DNA of 64,000 nt, from the NCBI GenBank assembly GCA_900546145.1, contig URBN01000010.1, forward strand, positions 1 through 64,000, read 5' to 3'. The notes beneath the pieces are model-generated. The model ran no database searches. It had not been told where the DNA came from and was given only the letters and a program-made list of their open reading frames with translations. This document shows positions 50,959 to 59,541 of this stretch, in pieces (positions within the stretch are counted from its first letter, which is position 1; every line of letters starts with the position of its first letter). Both the position numbers and the translations under genes were made by a program. Source of the DNA: an uncultured Desulfovibrio sp. (GTDB lineage: Bacteria > Desulfobacterota > Desulfovibrionia > Desulfovibrionales > Desulfovibrionaceae).

Positions 50959-53226
50959 ATGCTCAAGGATATCTTCAACCCTGTCCGCGTCACCGCCAGT
51001 GTGGCCGGCAAGGAATTCATTTTCGAGAACGGCCGCATCGCCAACCAGGCCGACGGCTCCGTCTGCCTGCAGTGCGGCGGCACCGTTGTCCTCGTTACCG
51101 TCTGCTCCGCCACTCTGGAAGCCGACAAGGGCTTCTTCCCCCTCACCGTCGAGTACTCCGAGCGCATGTACGCGGCCGGCCGCATTCCCGGCAGCTACTT
51201 CCGCCGCGAGATCGGCCGTCCCTCCGAGCGCGAAACCCTCGTTTCCCGCCTCATCGACCGTCCGATCCGCCCCCTCTTCCCCAAGGGCCTGCAGCAGGAT
51301 GTGCAGGTTCTGGCCACGGTCATCTCCGCTGACCAGGAAAACGACCCCGACATTCTGGCCATGACCGGCGCCTCCGCCGCCATCTGCCTCTCCTCGCTGC
51401 CCTTCGACGGCCCTGTCGTCGGCGCCCGCGTGGGCCGCATCAACGGCGAGTTCGTGCTCAACCCCACCATTTCCGAGCGCAAGAAGAGCGACATCGACAT
51501 TGTCTTCGCCGCGAGCCGCACCGCCCTCACCATGGTTGAAGGCGAGGCGCACATCGTGCCCGAGGACGTGATCATCGACGCCCTTGACTGGGGCCGCGCC
51601 CAGGTCATGCCCCTCATCGAGGCCCAGGACAGACTCGTCGCCCAGTGCGGCAAGGAAAAGATGCCCTTCACCCCGCATGAGGACGATCCCGTGCTCCTCA
51701 GCAGGGTCACCGAACTCTGCCAGGAAAACGGCCTTAAAGAGGCCATGTGCGTGCCGGACAAGCTCGAGCGCAAAACCGCCCGCGCCGCGGTCAAGGACAA
51801 GGTCATGGCCGCCCTCACCAACGATCCCGCCTGGGCCGACAAGCCCGAGGCCCTTGCCGCCGTGCCGGATATGATCGCCGCTCTTGAGAAGAAGACGGTC
51901 AGAACCCGCATCCGCGAGGAAGGAAAGCGCATCGACGGCCGCGACACGAAGACCGTGCGTCCCATCCAGATCATGACCGGCGTCCTGCCCCGCACCCACG
52001 GCTCTGCCATTTTCCGCCGCGGCGAGACCAAGTCCCTGGCCGTGACCACCCTCGGCTCCTCTACGGATGAGCAGCGCGTGGATTCCCTCAATGGCGACGT
52101 CATCAAGCATTTCATGCTGCACTACAACTTCCCGCCCTTCTGCGTGGGCGAAGTGAAGCCCGTGCGTCTCTCCCGCCGCGAAATCGGCCACGGCGCCCTG
52201 GCTGAAAAATCCCTGCGCCCCGTGCTGCCCTCAGCCGAGAGCTTCCCCTTCACCATCCGCGTGGTGTCCGAGACCGTTGAGTCCAACGGCTCGTCCTCCA
52301 TGGCCGCTGTGTGCGGCGGCTGCCTGTCCCTCATGGACGCCGGCGTGCCGATCAGCGCTCCCGTGGCCGGCGTGGCCATGGGCCTCATCAAGGAAGGCGA
52401 TGACTTCATCATCCTCACCGACATCCTCGGCGACGAGGACGCCATGGGCGACATGGACTTCAAGGTAGCCGGTACCGCCGAAGGCGTGACCGGCATCCAG
52501 ATGGACATCAAGGTCGAAGGCCTTTCCACTGACATCATGCGCGCCGCCATGCGCCAGGCCCATGAAGGCCGCCTGCACATCCTCGGCGAAATGGCCAAAG
52601 TCATCGATAAGCCCCGCGCCCAGCTTTCCCCGTACGCCCCGCAGCACGAGGAAATCTACGTCAATCCTGAGATCATCCGTCTCATCATCGGCCCCGGCGG
52701 CAAGAACATCAAAGCCATTACCACCGCCACCGGCGCGGCCGTCGACATCGACGACTCCGGCAAGATTTCCGTCTTCGCCCCCACCGCCGAGTCCCTTTCC
52801 AAGACCATCGAGATGCTGCGCTACTACGACCAGCGTCCCGAGCTTGGCAAGAACTACAAGGGCAAGGTGCGCAAGATTCTCGAAATCGGCTGCATCGTCG
52901 AGATTCTGCCCAACGTGGAAGCGCTGGTGCACATCTCCCAGCTCGACATCAACCGCGTCAATCAGGTTTCCGATGTCGCCCAGCTCGGCGACGAAATGGT
53001 GGTCAAGGTCATCGAAATCACCGGTGACCGCATCCGCGCGAGCCGCAAGGCTGTCCTGCTCGAAGAACAGGGTCATCCGTGGAATCCCGAGGAGACCGCC
53101 CGTCCGAAGCACGACAGCAGCCGGGGTCCCCGCCCTGATCGCGGCGACCGTGGCGATCGCGGCGAGCGCCGCGGCGACAGACGCGGCCGCGGTGATCGTG
53201 AACGCGGAGACAGAGACCGCCATTAA
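50959..53226 (+). CDS. pnp: Polyribonucleotide nucleotidyltransferase (PNPase)
   Basis: 755 residues, AGGAGAG upstream. Two RNase PH domains (about 10-140 and 320-520; RRGETKSLAVTTLG, EKSLRPVLPSAESFPFTIRVVSE, DILGDEDAMGDMDFKVAGT). KH at about 555-615 (IGPGGKNIKAI) and S1 at about 620-690 (GKVRKILEIGCIVEILPN). The C-terminus has a ~40-residue Arg-Gly-Asp-rich tail (DRGDRGDRGERRGDRRGRGD), probably disordered and RNA-binding. Degrades RNA 3' to 5' by phosphorolysis. Confidence 0.98.
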   Translation: MLKDIFNPVRVTASVAGKEFIFENGRIANQADGSVCLQCGGTVVLVTVCSATLEADKGFFPLTVEYSERMYAAGRIPGSYFRREIGRPSERETLVSRLIDRPIRPLFPKGLQQDVQVLATVISADQENDPDILAMTGASAAICLSSLPFDGPVVGARVGRINGEFVLNPTISERKKSDIDIVFAASRTALTMVEGEAHIVPEDVIIDALDWGRAQVMPLIEAQDRLVAQCGKEKMPFTPHEDDPVLLSRVTELCQENGLKEAMCVPDKLERKTARAAVKDKVMAALTNDPAWADKPEALAAVPDMIAALEKKTVRTRIREEGKRIDGRDTKTVRPIQIMTGVLPRTHGSAIFRRGETKSLAVTTLGSSTDEQRVDSLNGDVIKHFMLHYNFPPFCVGEVKPVRLSRREIGHGALAEKSLRPVLPSAESFPFTIRVVSETVESNGSSSMAAVCGGCLSLMDAGVPISAPVAGVAMGLIKEGDDFIILTDILGDEDAMGDMDFKVAGTAEGVTGIQMDIKVEGLSTDIMRAAMRQAHEGRLHILGEMAKVIDKPRAQLSPYAPQHEEIYVNPEIIRLIIGPGGKNIKAITTATGAAVDIDDSGKISVFAPTAESLSKTIEMLRYYDQRPELGKNYKGKVRKILEIGCIVEILPNVEALVHISQLDINRVNQVSDVAQLGDEMVVKVIEITGDRIRASRKAVLLEEQGHPWNPEETARPKHDSSRGPRPDRGDRGDRGERRGDRRGRGDRERGDRDRH

Positions 53227-53243
53227 GAAGAAAGGAGTCACCC

Positions 53244-54218
53244 ATGGCCAGCAGCAAGAAAGTGGACGCCGAGAAGCAGTCTGTGAATGAGGACCTTGAA
53301 TCCCACCGCAAACCCACTCCCGAAGAAGCCCAGGCTATGCTCCGCGGCGAAAACCGCCAGCATTTCGAAGGGCTCGGCCTGCAGTGGGGCGTTCTGCTGG
53401 GCGGCATGCCCCAGCAGCTCATGCCGCAGGTCGTCGCCACAGTTCTGAAGGCCGGTGGCACCAGACCCGCATGGCGCTGGAACGTCAACAAGACCGACTT
53501 CTACCTCATGGCCTGGCCCAAGGACGAACCGGTGAGAGCCTGCGTCGTCATGGCCGGACCCGAGGGGGACAAACTGCATCCCCTGGATGCCTTCCCCATG
53601 GCTGAAGGCCTGCCCAACGACGCCAAAGTGGCCGAAACCCACCCCTGGAAAGTGGGCGTGGGCGGAAACGTGGCCGTGACCATGACCGAAGGACGCAGCC
53701 CCATGTGGTTCTACGACCCGGTCTTCGAGCGCGACTACGACATGCTCACGGAAGGCGTCACGCAGACCTTCCTTCTCTCGGGCGTCTGCCTCTCCATCCG
53801 CAAAGCGCTCCTCGATGACATTACCATCACCAAGGGGCCCCAGTTCGAAGTGTACGCCCAGGACTGGCTGGAGAAGAACCCCGGCAAAACCGGTCTCGAC
53901 GTGCCTCCCCTGAAGTTCAATCTCAAGGGCAGGCACCTCATCATGCCCGGCCGCCAGTTCTGCGAATACCAGATGCGCACTACAGTGGAAGACGTTGATG
54001 ACTGCAAGCTCGACAGAATGGATATCAAAATCCTCTATGTGAGCTTCCCCTTCGACGATCGTCCCAACCTGCAGCTGCCCCTTTACGCCCCGAAGTCCGT
54101 GCTCAAAGACTTCGAGCCGAAGGCCGGCGACGAAATAGACGCCTACGTCTGGCTGCAGGGCCGCGTCACTGACCAGGACGAGCAGCTGAACGACGTTCCT
54201 GAGACCCCGGTCCAGTAG
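53244..54218 (+). CDS. Conserved protein of unknown function downstream of pnp
   Basis: 324 residues, AAAGGAG upstream, 17 nt after pnp, so co-transcribed. N-terminal hydrophilic tail, then GENRQHFEGLGLQWGVLLGGMPQQLMPQV. Later come FYLMAWPKDEPVRACVVMAGPE and RDYDMLTEGVTQTFLLSGVCLSIRKAL. No signal peptide, no membrane segment, no metal motif. I recall no named family. The tail DAYVWLQGRVTDQDE is acidic. The pnp link alone does not show an RNA function. Confidence 0.75.
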   Translation: MASSKKVDAEKQSVNEDLESHRKPTPEEAQAMLRGENRQHFEGLGLQWGVLLGGMPQQLMPQVVATVLKAGGTRPAWRWNVNKTDFYLMAWPKDEPVRACVVMAGPEGDKLHPLDAFPMAEGLPNDAKVAETHPWKVGVGGNVAVTMTEGRSPMWFYDPVFERDYDMLTEGVTQTFLLSGVCLSIRKALLDDITITKGPQFEVYAQDWLEKNPGKTGLDVPPLKFNLKGRHLIMPGRQFCEYQMRTTVEDVDDCKLDRMDIKILYVSFPFDDRPNLQLPLYAPKSVLKDFEPKAGDEIDAYVWLQGRVTDQDEQLNDVPETPVQ

Positions 54219-54245
54219 GCCTGGCGCATCCTCTCAAGAAACGAC

Positions 54246-54282
54246 AAGGCGGAGCTTCCCTTCACGGAAGCCCCGCCTTTTT
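54246..54282 (+). terminator. Rho-independent terminator of the pnp operon
   Basis: AAGGCGGAGCTTCC / GGAAGCCCCGCCTT stem (one mismatch), loop of 6 nt, then TTTC. It lies 28 nt past the stop. Confidence 0.92.
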
Positions 54283-54412
54283 CTTTTCCGGCCGGATAAC
54301 GCTGACGTCCCGCCACACAGGCCCTGAGGCCGCGCCGGACGTCCGGCTGAGATTCCCTTCAGTCCTGCAGGATCAGGGCTCTGGACGCCTCCTGGAGGTT
54401 TCAGGGCCGGAT

Positions 54413-54823
54413 CTAGGCTTCCTTCAGGAAGCTCACGCGCAGGGTGCGCACGCGCGGTCCGTCGCTCTCGCACAGGTAGACGGCCTGCCACTGCCCGAGA
54501 TCGGGGAGCCCGCCCGCCACGGGCACGAGGACGGAGGAGCCGAAGAAGGACGTTTTGATGTGCGCGTCAGAGTTGCCTTCGGCATGCCGGAAGCCCCAGT
54601 CCTGCGGGACGCGGGCAGCCAGGAAGCGCTCCATGTCAGCCTTCACATCGGGATCCCATCCCTCGTTGATGGTGAGGCCGCAGGTGGTGTGCGGCGAGTA
54701 CACGGCGAGGAAGCCGTCCTTCCAGCCGGCGTCCGCCTTTTTTCTGAGGAGCTCCGCGAGCAGGGAGCCGATGGAAATCATTTCGATGCGTTCATGGGTG
54801 GCTATGCTGAGGTATTCCGGCAT
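54413..54823 (-). CDS. yjbQ: YjbQ/UPF0047 family protein
   Basis: 136 residues from ATG 54823, with AAAGGAGG 9 nt upstream; a longer frame has no such site. VYSPHTTCGLTINEGWDPDVKADMERFL and HAEGNSDAHIKTSFFGSS hold the conserved His residues that bind metal. Some members show weak thiamine-phosphate synthase activity; the true role is uncertain. Last gene of the opposite-strand group after prfA but separated from it by a terminator. Confidence 0.92.
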   Translation of the reverse strand: MPEYLSIATHERIEMISIGSLLAELLRKKADAGWKDGFLAVYSPHTTCGLTINEGWDPDVKADMERFLAARVPQDWGFRHAEGNSDAHIKTSFFGSSVLVPVAGGLPDLGQWQAVYLCESDGPRVRTLRVSFLKEA

Positions 54824-54924
54824 GACTGGCCTCCTTTGGGCTGCAGAAGAAGTTCGGGATCCGGGCGGAGCGGCACGGCAGGGACATCTCCCTGCCGGAG
54901 AGGACTCCTGCCCTCCCTGAACGC

Positions 54925-54960
54925 AAAAGGCGGCGCCGCGCGATAAACGCGGCACCGCCT
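54925..54960 (-). terminator. Rho-independent terminator of prfA
   Basis: On the minus strand GGCGGTGCCGCG-TTTATCG-CGCGGCGCCGCC (one mismatch) followed by TTTTGC, 24 nt past the prfA stop. Confidence 0.85.
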
Positions 54961-54983
54961 GTCATCATCAGATACGGGAAAAG

Positions 54984-56063
54984 CTACTTTTCGCTGTCAT
55001 CGGCTTCGGCCTTGAGGGCTTCGGCCTGAGCGGCCTGGGAAAGCGCATCCAGGAGCGGATCCAGTTCGCCCTGCATGATCTTGTCCAGGGAGTACAGGGT
55101 CAGGTTGATGCGGTGATCCGTGCAGCGGCCCTGCGGGAAGTTGTAGGTTCTGATGCGTTCGGATCTGTCACCGGAACCGACCTGGAGGCGGCGTTCGGCG
55201 GCCTGTTCACTGTTCTGCTTCTCGCGCTCGAGAGCGAGGAGCCTGGAAGCGAGCACCTTCATGGCGCGGGCCTTGTTCTTGTGCTGGCTGCGCTCGTCCT
55301 GGCAGGTCACCACGAGGCCCGTGGGCAGGTGGGTGATGCGGACAGCGGACTCGGTCTTGTTGACGTGCTGGCCGCCTGCGCCGGAGGCGCGGTAAACGTC
55401 GATGCGCAGATCCTCGGGCTTGATGTCCACGTCCACATCCTCGGCTTCGGGCATGACGGCCACGGTGGCTGCGGAAGTGTGGATACGGCCCTGGGTCTCG
55501 GTGGCGGGCACGCGCTGCACGCGGTGGGTGCCTGCTTCAAACTTCAGGTGGCTGTAAACCCTGTCGCCGGAGATGAGGCAGATGATTTCCTTGTATCCGC
55601 CGGCTTCCGTGGGCGACTCGCTCATGACCTCGACCTTCCAGCCCTTGAGCTCGGCGTAGCGGGAATACATGCGGAAGAGATCGGCCGCGAAAAGAGCGGC
55701 TTCCTCGCCGCCCGTACCGGCGCGGATTTCAAGCATGGTGTTCTTTTCGTCCAGGGGATCCTTGGGGATGAGCTGGATTTTGAGCTGCCTTTCGAGCTCG
55801 GGAAGCTGGGCCTCGTCCTCGCGGATTTCGGTTTCGGCCATTTCCTTGATCTCAGGATCGGAATCGTGGAGAAGCTCCTTGTTTTCCTCAATCTGCTCGG
55901 AAAGCGAGCGGTATTTGCGGAAAAGCTCCACCACGTCCTTCAGGTCGGCGTGAGCTTTTGTCAGCTTACGGTACTGCTCCTGGTCATTATAGACGGCGGG
56001 ATCGGCGAGAGCCTGCTCCAGTTCCATGTATTTTTTTTCGAGACCTTGAAGTTTGGCGAACAT
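54984..56063 (-). CDS. prfA: Peptide chain release factor 1
   Basis: 359 residues. The codon-recognition PxT motif is PATETQGRIHT, marking RF1 (UAA/UAG) and not RF2. The catalytic GGQ is in SGAGGQHVNKTESAVR. The N-terminal coiled coil spans about 1-100. Releases the finished peptide at stop codons. Follows the DUF1385 gene at 27 nt, in one operon with rpmE. Confidence 0.98.
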   Translation of the reverse strand: MFAKLQGLEKKYMELEQALADPAVYNDQEQYRKLTKAHADLKDVVELFRKYRSLSEQIEENKELLHDSDPEIKEMAETEIREDEAQLPELERQLKIQLIPKDPLDEKNTMLEIRAGTGGEEAALFAADLFRMYSRYAELKGWKVEVMSESPTEAGGYKEIICLISGDRVYSHLKFEAGTHRVQRVPATETQGRIHTSAATVAVMPEAEDVDVDIKPEDLRIDVYRASGAGGQHVNKTESAVRITHLPTGLVVTCQDERSQHKNKARAMKVLASRLLALEREKQNSEQAAERRLQVGSGDRSERIRTYNFPQGRCTDHRINLTLYSLDKIMQGELDPLLDALSQAAQAEALKAEADDSEK

Positions 56064-56090
56064 GAAAACTCCGAAAATGAAACGCCGGGC

Positions 56091-57083
56091 CTACAGCAGC
56101 CGGTAGTCTCCGGTCGTGATTTCGTATCCGGAATCCGGACCGAGCGCCTCCCTGAGGGCCACGATGGCCACGGCCAGCTGATCCCTGTCGGGCTCCTCCG
56201 TGGTGAGCAGCTGCAGGGCCATGCCGGGCGCCCGCAGCAGCGTGGCGAACCAGCCGTCCTTCATGCGGCCCGCGAAGCGGATAAGCTCATAGGCGAGGGA
56301 CGCCGTGGGAAAGACCAGCAGAATCTTGAAGGCGATGGTCATGAGGTGCTTCAGCACCGCGCTCTCCGGCGTATAGCAGTACAGGAGAAGCGGCACGAAA
56401 ACCGCATGAATCAGAATGGATATGCAGATAACGAAAAGAAGAAAGGTGGTGCCGCAGCGGGGATGCATGCGGATCTGCCTGGCTGCGAGGTCGACATCCA
56501 CGGGCAGGCCCGTTTCAAAAGCCCGTATCGTCTTGTGCTCGGCCCCGTGATACTGGAAAACGCGGTGTATCTCGGGAACCCGGCCTATGCCCCAGATGTA
56601 GCCGATGAGGATCAGCATCTTGAAGAAGCCGTCCCAGAGCTGAAAGGAGACGCCGCTGACGTCGCCGCCAAGGTGAAGCTGCTGCATGCCCCAGCTCAGC
56701 GCATGGGGAAGAAGAAGGAAAAGGCCGAGAGCGAAGGCGAAGGAGACCAGAAGGGTCAGGACCAGATGCCAGCCTTCGAGCGGTTTGTCATCGGCCTCCC
56801 CCTGCAGCTCTGCCGAGCGGTTCAGGGATTTGATGCCGTTGACCAGCGTCTCGATGAGAACGGGCACCCCGCGGATGAAGGGCTTGGAATTGATGGATTT
56901 GGGAAGAAACGAATACCATCCCCGCCTCTCGGCGCAGATGGTGCCGTTCTGCCTGACCGCAAGGCCGTAAGACGGGCCGTTGCGCATCATAACCCCTTCC
57001 ATGACGGCCTGGCCGCCCACCAGGGGACGGTCGGCCGTCAGAAGAGGCAGCAGAGCGTAAACGAAACTACTTCTGCTTTTCAA
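56091..57083 (-). CDS. DUF1385 family membrane protein (YqhQ-like)
   Basis: About 330 residues. The start is uncertain: TTG 57083 is chosen, inside the end of rpmE; the frame is open further upstream but would overlap rpmE fully. The family signature VGGQAVMEGVMMRNG is near the N-terminus. RVFQYHGAEHKTIRAFE, MHPRCGTTFLLFVICIS and several membrane helices follow. In many bacteria this gene lies between rpmE and prfA, as here. Function unknown. Confidence 0.88.
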   Translation of the reverse strand: MKSRSSFVYALLPLLTADRPLVGGQAVMEGVMMRNGPSYGLAVRQNGTICAERRGWYSFLPKSINSKPFIRGVPVLIETLVNGIKSLNRSAELQGEADDKPLEGWHLVLTLLVSFAFALGLFLLLPHALSWGMQQLHLGGDVSGVSFQLWDGFFKMLILIGYIWGIGRVPEIHRVFQYHGAEHKTIRAFETGLPVDVDLAARQIRMHPRCGTTFLLFVICISILIHAVFVPLLLYCYTPESAVLKHLMTIAFKILLVFPTASLAYELIRFAGRMKDGWFATLLRAPGMALQLLTTEEPDRDQLAVAIVALREALGPDSGYEITTGDYRLL

Positions 57084-57282
57084 ATTTGGCGTACTTCTTA
57101 CGAAAACGATCGATGCGGCCGGCAGTGTCAAGGAAACGCTGCTTGCCGGTGAAGAACGGATGGCAGGCGGAGCAGACTTCGACGTGCACCTGCTCACCCT
57201 TGGTCGAAAGAACCTGCTCGGAATGTCCGCAGGCGCAGGTGATGGTGGCCTTGTAGACCTTCGGCTGAATGTCTTTTTTCAT
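57067..57282 (-). CDS. rpmE: 50S ribosomal protein L31
   Basis: 71 residues from ATG 57282 (MKKDIQPKVYKATITCACGHS). The zinc-type form, with CAC near residue 16 and VCSACHPFFTGKQ near 36-48. First gene of the rpmE-DUF1385-prfA operon. Confidence 0.98.
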   Translation of the reverse strand: MKKDIQPKVYKATITCACGHSEQVLSTKGEQVHVEVCSACHPFFTGKQRFLDTAGRIDRFRKKYAKFEKQK

Positions 57283-57461
57283 TTGAAACCTCATTACTGA
57301 ATGCATGTATTCTGGACATGGGTATTGCACCATGACGCGCGCAATTTCCCTAAAGGCGCCTTTCATACAACTTTTCCTGAATATTGGCAAGAAAACGGGC
57401 GCATAAAAAGGAAATCCGGTCCGGGTTGTCAACTCCGGGCCTGCAGGGTATTTTTCCACGT

Positions 57462-58268
57462 ATGTGCGCGAAAGTAAAAGCCAGAGCGGATCAGCTCGTA
57501 TTTGAACAGGGCCTTACCGGGAGCCGTGAGCAGGCGAGACGCCTCATCATGGCCGGCAAAGTGGCCGTGGCCGTGCCCGAGGGAAGCCGCGCCCTGCCTG
57601 TGGCCGTGGACAAGCCGGGACACATTTATCCCGCTGAAACCCGGTTTCTTCTTCTCGGAGAGGAGCAGTACGTGAGCCGGGGAGCCTACAAGCTCCTCAC
57701 CATCATGGACGCCTTCCACATGGATGTTACGGATTACGTCTGCCTCGACGCCGGCGCCTCCACCGGCGGCTTCACGGACTGCCTCCTGCAGCACGGCGCG
57801 AAGCGGGTCTACGCCGTGGACGTGGGCCACAACCAGCTCCACGAGAAGCTCCGGTCCGACCCGCGCGTCATCAGCCACGAGGGCTGCAACCTGAGAACGG
57901 CTCCTGAGGATCTCATTCCCGAGAAGGTCGATCTCGTGGTGGCCGACGTGTCCTTCATCTCCCTCACGCTCATCCTGCCTCCCTGCATGCGCTGGCTGAA
58001 GGAAGGAGGCCTCGTGGCTACCCTCATCAAGCCCCAGTTCGAGGTGGGCCCCTCCGAAAACGTCAGGGGCGTGGTAAAGAGCGAGGCCGTGCGGCAGAAG
58101 GCCGTAAACAAAATCCTCGTCTTCGCAAAGGAGGAGCTCGGCCTCGAAAACCTCGGCGTCGTGCCCGCAGCCATCAAAGGCCCCAAGGGCAACCAGGAAT
58201 ACATGGCCCTCTTCCGCAGACAGGAAAACGCTTCCGCGCGTCCCGCCGCTCAGGCAGCCCCCGTTTAG
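57462..58268 (+). CDS. tlyA: TlyA-family rRNA methyltransferase
   Basis: 268 residues from ATG 57462; the open frame goes back to 57384. N-terminal S4 RNA-binding domain (about 5-65: RADQLVFEQGLTGSREQARRLIMAGKV). FtsJ-like methyltransferase with CLDAGASTGGFTDCLL (SAM), VYAVDVGHNQL and DVSFISLTLILPP. Methylates rRNA 2'-OH by analogy with mycobacterial TlyA; 'haemolysin A' is an old name. Its 3' end converges with dinB across 26 bp. Confidence 0.95.
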   Translation: MCAKVKARADQLVFEQGLTGSREQARRLIMAGKVAVAVPEGSRALPVAVDKPGHIYPAETRFLLLGEEQYVSRGAYKLLTIMDAFHMDVTDYVCLDAGASTGGFTDCLLQHGAKRVYAVDVGHNQLHEKLRSDPRVISHEGCNLRTAPEDLIPEKVDLVVADVSFISLTLILPPCMRWLKEGGLVATLIKPQFEVGPSENVRGVVKSEAVRQKAVNKILVFAKEELGLENLGVVPAAIKGPKGNQEYMALFRRQENASARPAAQAAPV

Positions 58269-58294
58269 GAAACAGTTCCGGTCAGGAGAAGCTC

Positions 58295-59476
58295 TCAGCG
58301 CCCGTCCGTTTTTCCGGCAGGCGCGCCGCGGCGTATAATCTCCATCCCGAAGCGCTCCCTGAGATCATCCATGGCTCTTTCGAGGCGCACGTTGCGCTTT
58401 TCCCGCTCTTCGGGGACGGGGCTGCCGGTGATGAGCGGCAGAAGGGATCCTTCCCTGCATACGCCCCCGAAGCCGGAGAGGCGGACGCCGATGAGGCGCA
58501 CGGGCCGCTCGAGTTCCAGGCTGTCCAGGATGGCGCAGGCCGCTTCATAGAGGCCCTTCGACGAGGCCAGGGGGCAGGAAAACGTCCGGGAGCGGGTAAT
58601 GATCTTAAAATTATCGTACTTGATCTTCACTGTGGCCGTTGATCCCACAAGGCGGCGCTTCCTGAGCCTGGCCGCCACCTCTTCGGACTGATTCCGCATC
58701 ATTTCCTTCAGGATTTCCCTGTCCCGCGTATCCGTTAAAAGCGTGTCCTCCGCGCTTTCGGACCTGATCTCCCTGCAGGGTTCCACCTTCCCCGGGTCGA
58801 TGCCGCGCGCCCTGTCGAGGAGGACGAGGCCGCTCTTCCCGAAGTGCGAAGCGAAAAAATCACTGCTGTAGCGCAGCATGTCCCCGGCCTTCGTGATCCC
58901 GAAACGGGCGAGTTCTTCCCGGGTGTGCCGGCCTACGCCCGGTATCTTCGCCACGGGAAGCTCTGCGAGAAAAGCCGGCATGTCCTCTTCACGGAGTATG
59001 CAGACGCCGTCGGGCTTGTTGATATCCGAGCAGATCTTGGCCAGAAACTTCACGGGCGCCGCGCCGATGGAACACGTGAGTCCCCCGGTGGCCTTCCTGA
59101 TGGCCCCGCGCACGGCGCAGACAAGCCCGTCCACGCCGGAAAAGCTTCTCCCGAGGCCCCCGGCGTCGAGATAGGCCTCGTCAATGCTCGCCTGCTCCAC
59201 CACGGGCGTAAATCCTCTCAGGGCGTCCATGACCTTCCGGGAGACTTCGCTGTAGCGGGAAAAGCGCGGCGGCACGAAAACGCCTCCGGGGCACAGCCGC
59301 CTCGCCTGCGCCGTGGGCATGGCCGAATGCACGCCGAACTTCCTCGCCTCGTAGGACGCCGTGGCCACCACGCTGCGCCCGCCGCCGGCCACGATGACGG
59401 GCCTGCCCCTGAGGCGCGGGTTGTCCATGATTTCCACGGAGGCGAAGAACGCGTCCATATCCACGTGCAGAATCAT
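58295..59476 (-). CDS. dinB: DNA polymerase IV (Y-family)
   Basis: 393 residues from ATG 59476, which has GGGGGA 6 nt upstream; an ATG four codons earlier lacks one. Catalytic acids: HVDMDAFFASVE and QASIDEAYLDAGG. RGRPVIVAGGGRSVVATASYEARKFGVHSAMP is the fingers region. Little-finger domain to about 350; the last ~40 residues are charged and no clamp motif (QxxLF) is obvious. Translesion synthesis. Confidence 0.97.
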   Translation of the reverse strand: MILHVDMDAFFASVEIMDNPRLRGRPVIVAGGGRSVVATASYEARKFGVHSAMPTAQARRLCPGGVFVPPRFSRYSEVSRKVMDALRGFTPVVEQASIDEAYLDAGGLGRSFSGVDGLVCAVRGAIRKATGGLTCSIGAAPVKFLAKICSDINKPDGVCILREEDMPAFLAELPVAKIPGVGRHTREELARFGITKAGDMLRYSSDFFASHFGKSGLVLLDRARGIDPGKVEPCREIRSESAEDTLLTDTRDREILKEMMRNQSEEVAARLRKRRLVGSTATVKIKYDNFKIITRSRTFSCPLASSKGLYEAACAILDSLELERPVRLIGVRLSGFGGVCREGSLLPLITGSPVPEEREKRNVRLERAMDDLRERFGMEIIRRGAPAGKTDGR

Positions 59477-59492
59477 GGCTTCCCCCATAAAT

Positions 59493-59520
59493 AAAAAAGG
59501 CCGGAGACGGATCCCCGGCC
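59493..59520 (-). terminator. Rho-independent terminator of hom
   Basis: On the minus strand GGCCGG-stem-CCGGCC followed by six T (A at 59493-59498), 20 nt past the hom stop and just before the dinB start. Confidence 0.85.
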
Positions 59521-59541
59521 ATAAAAAACAGAGATTCCGTT

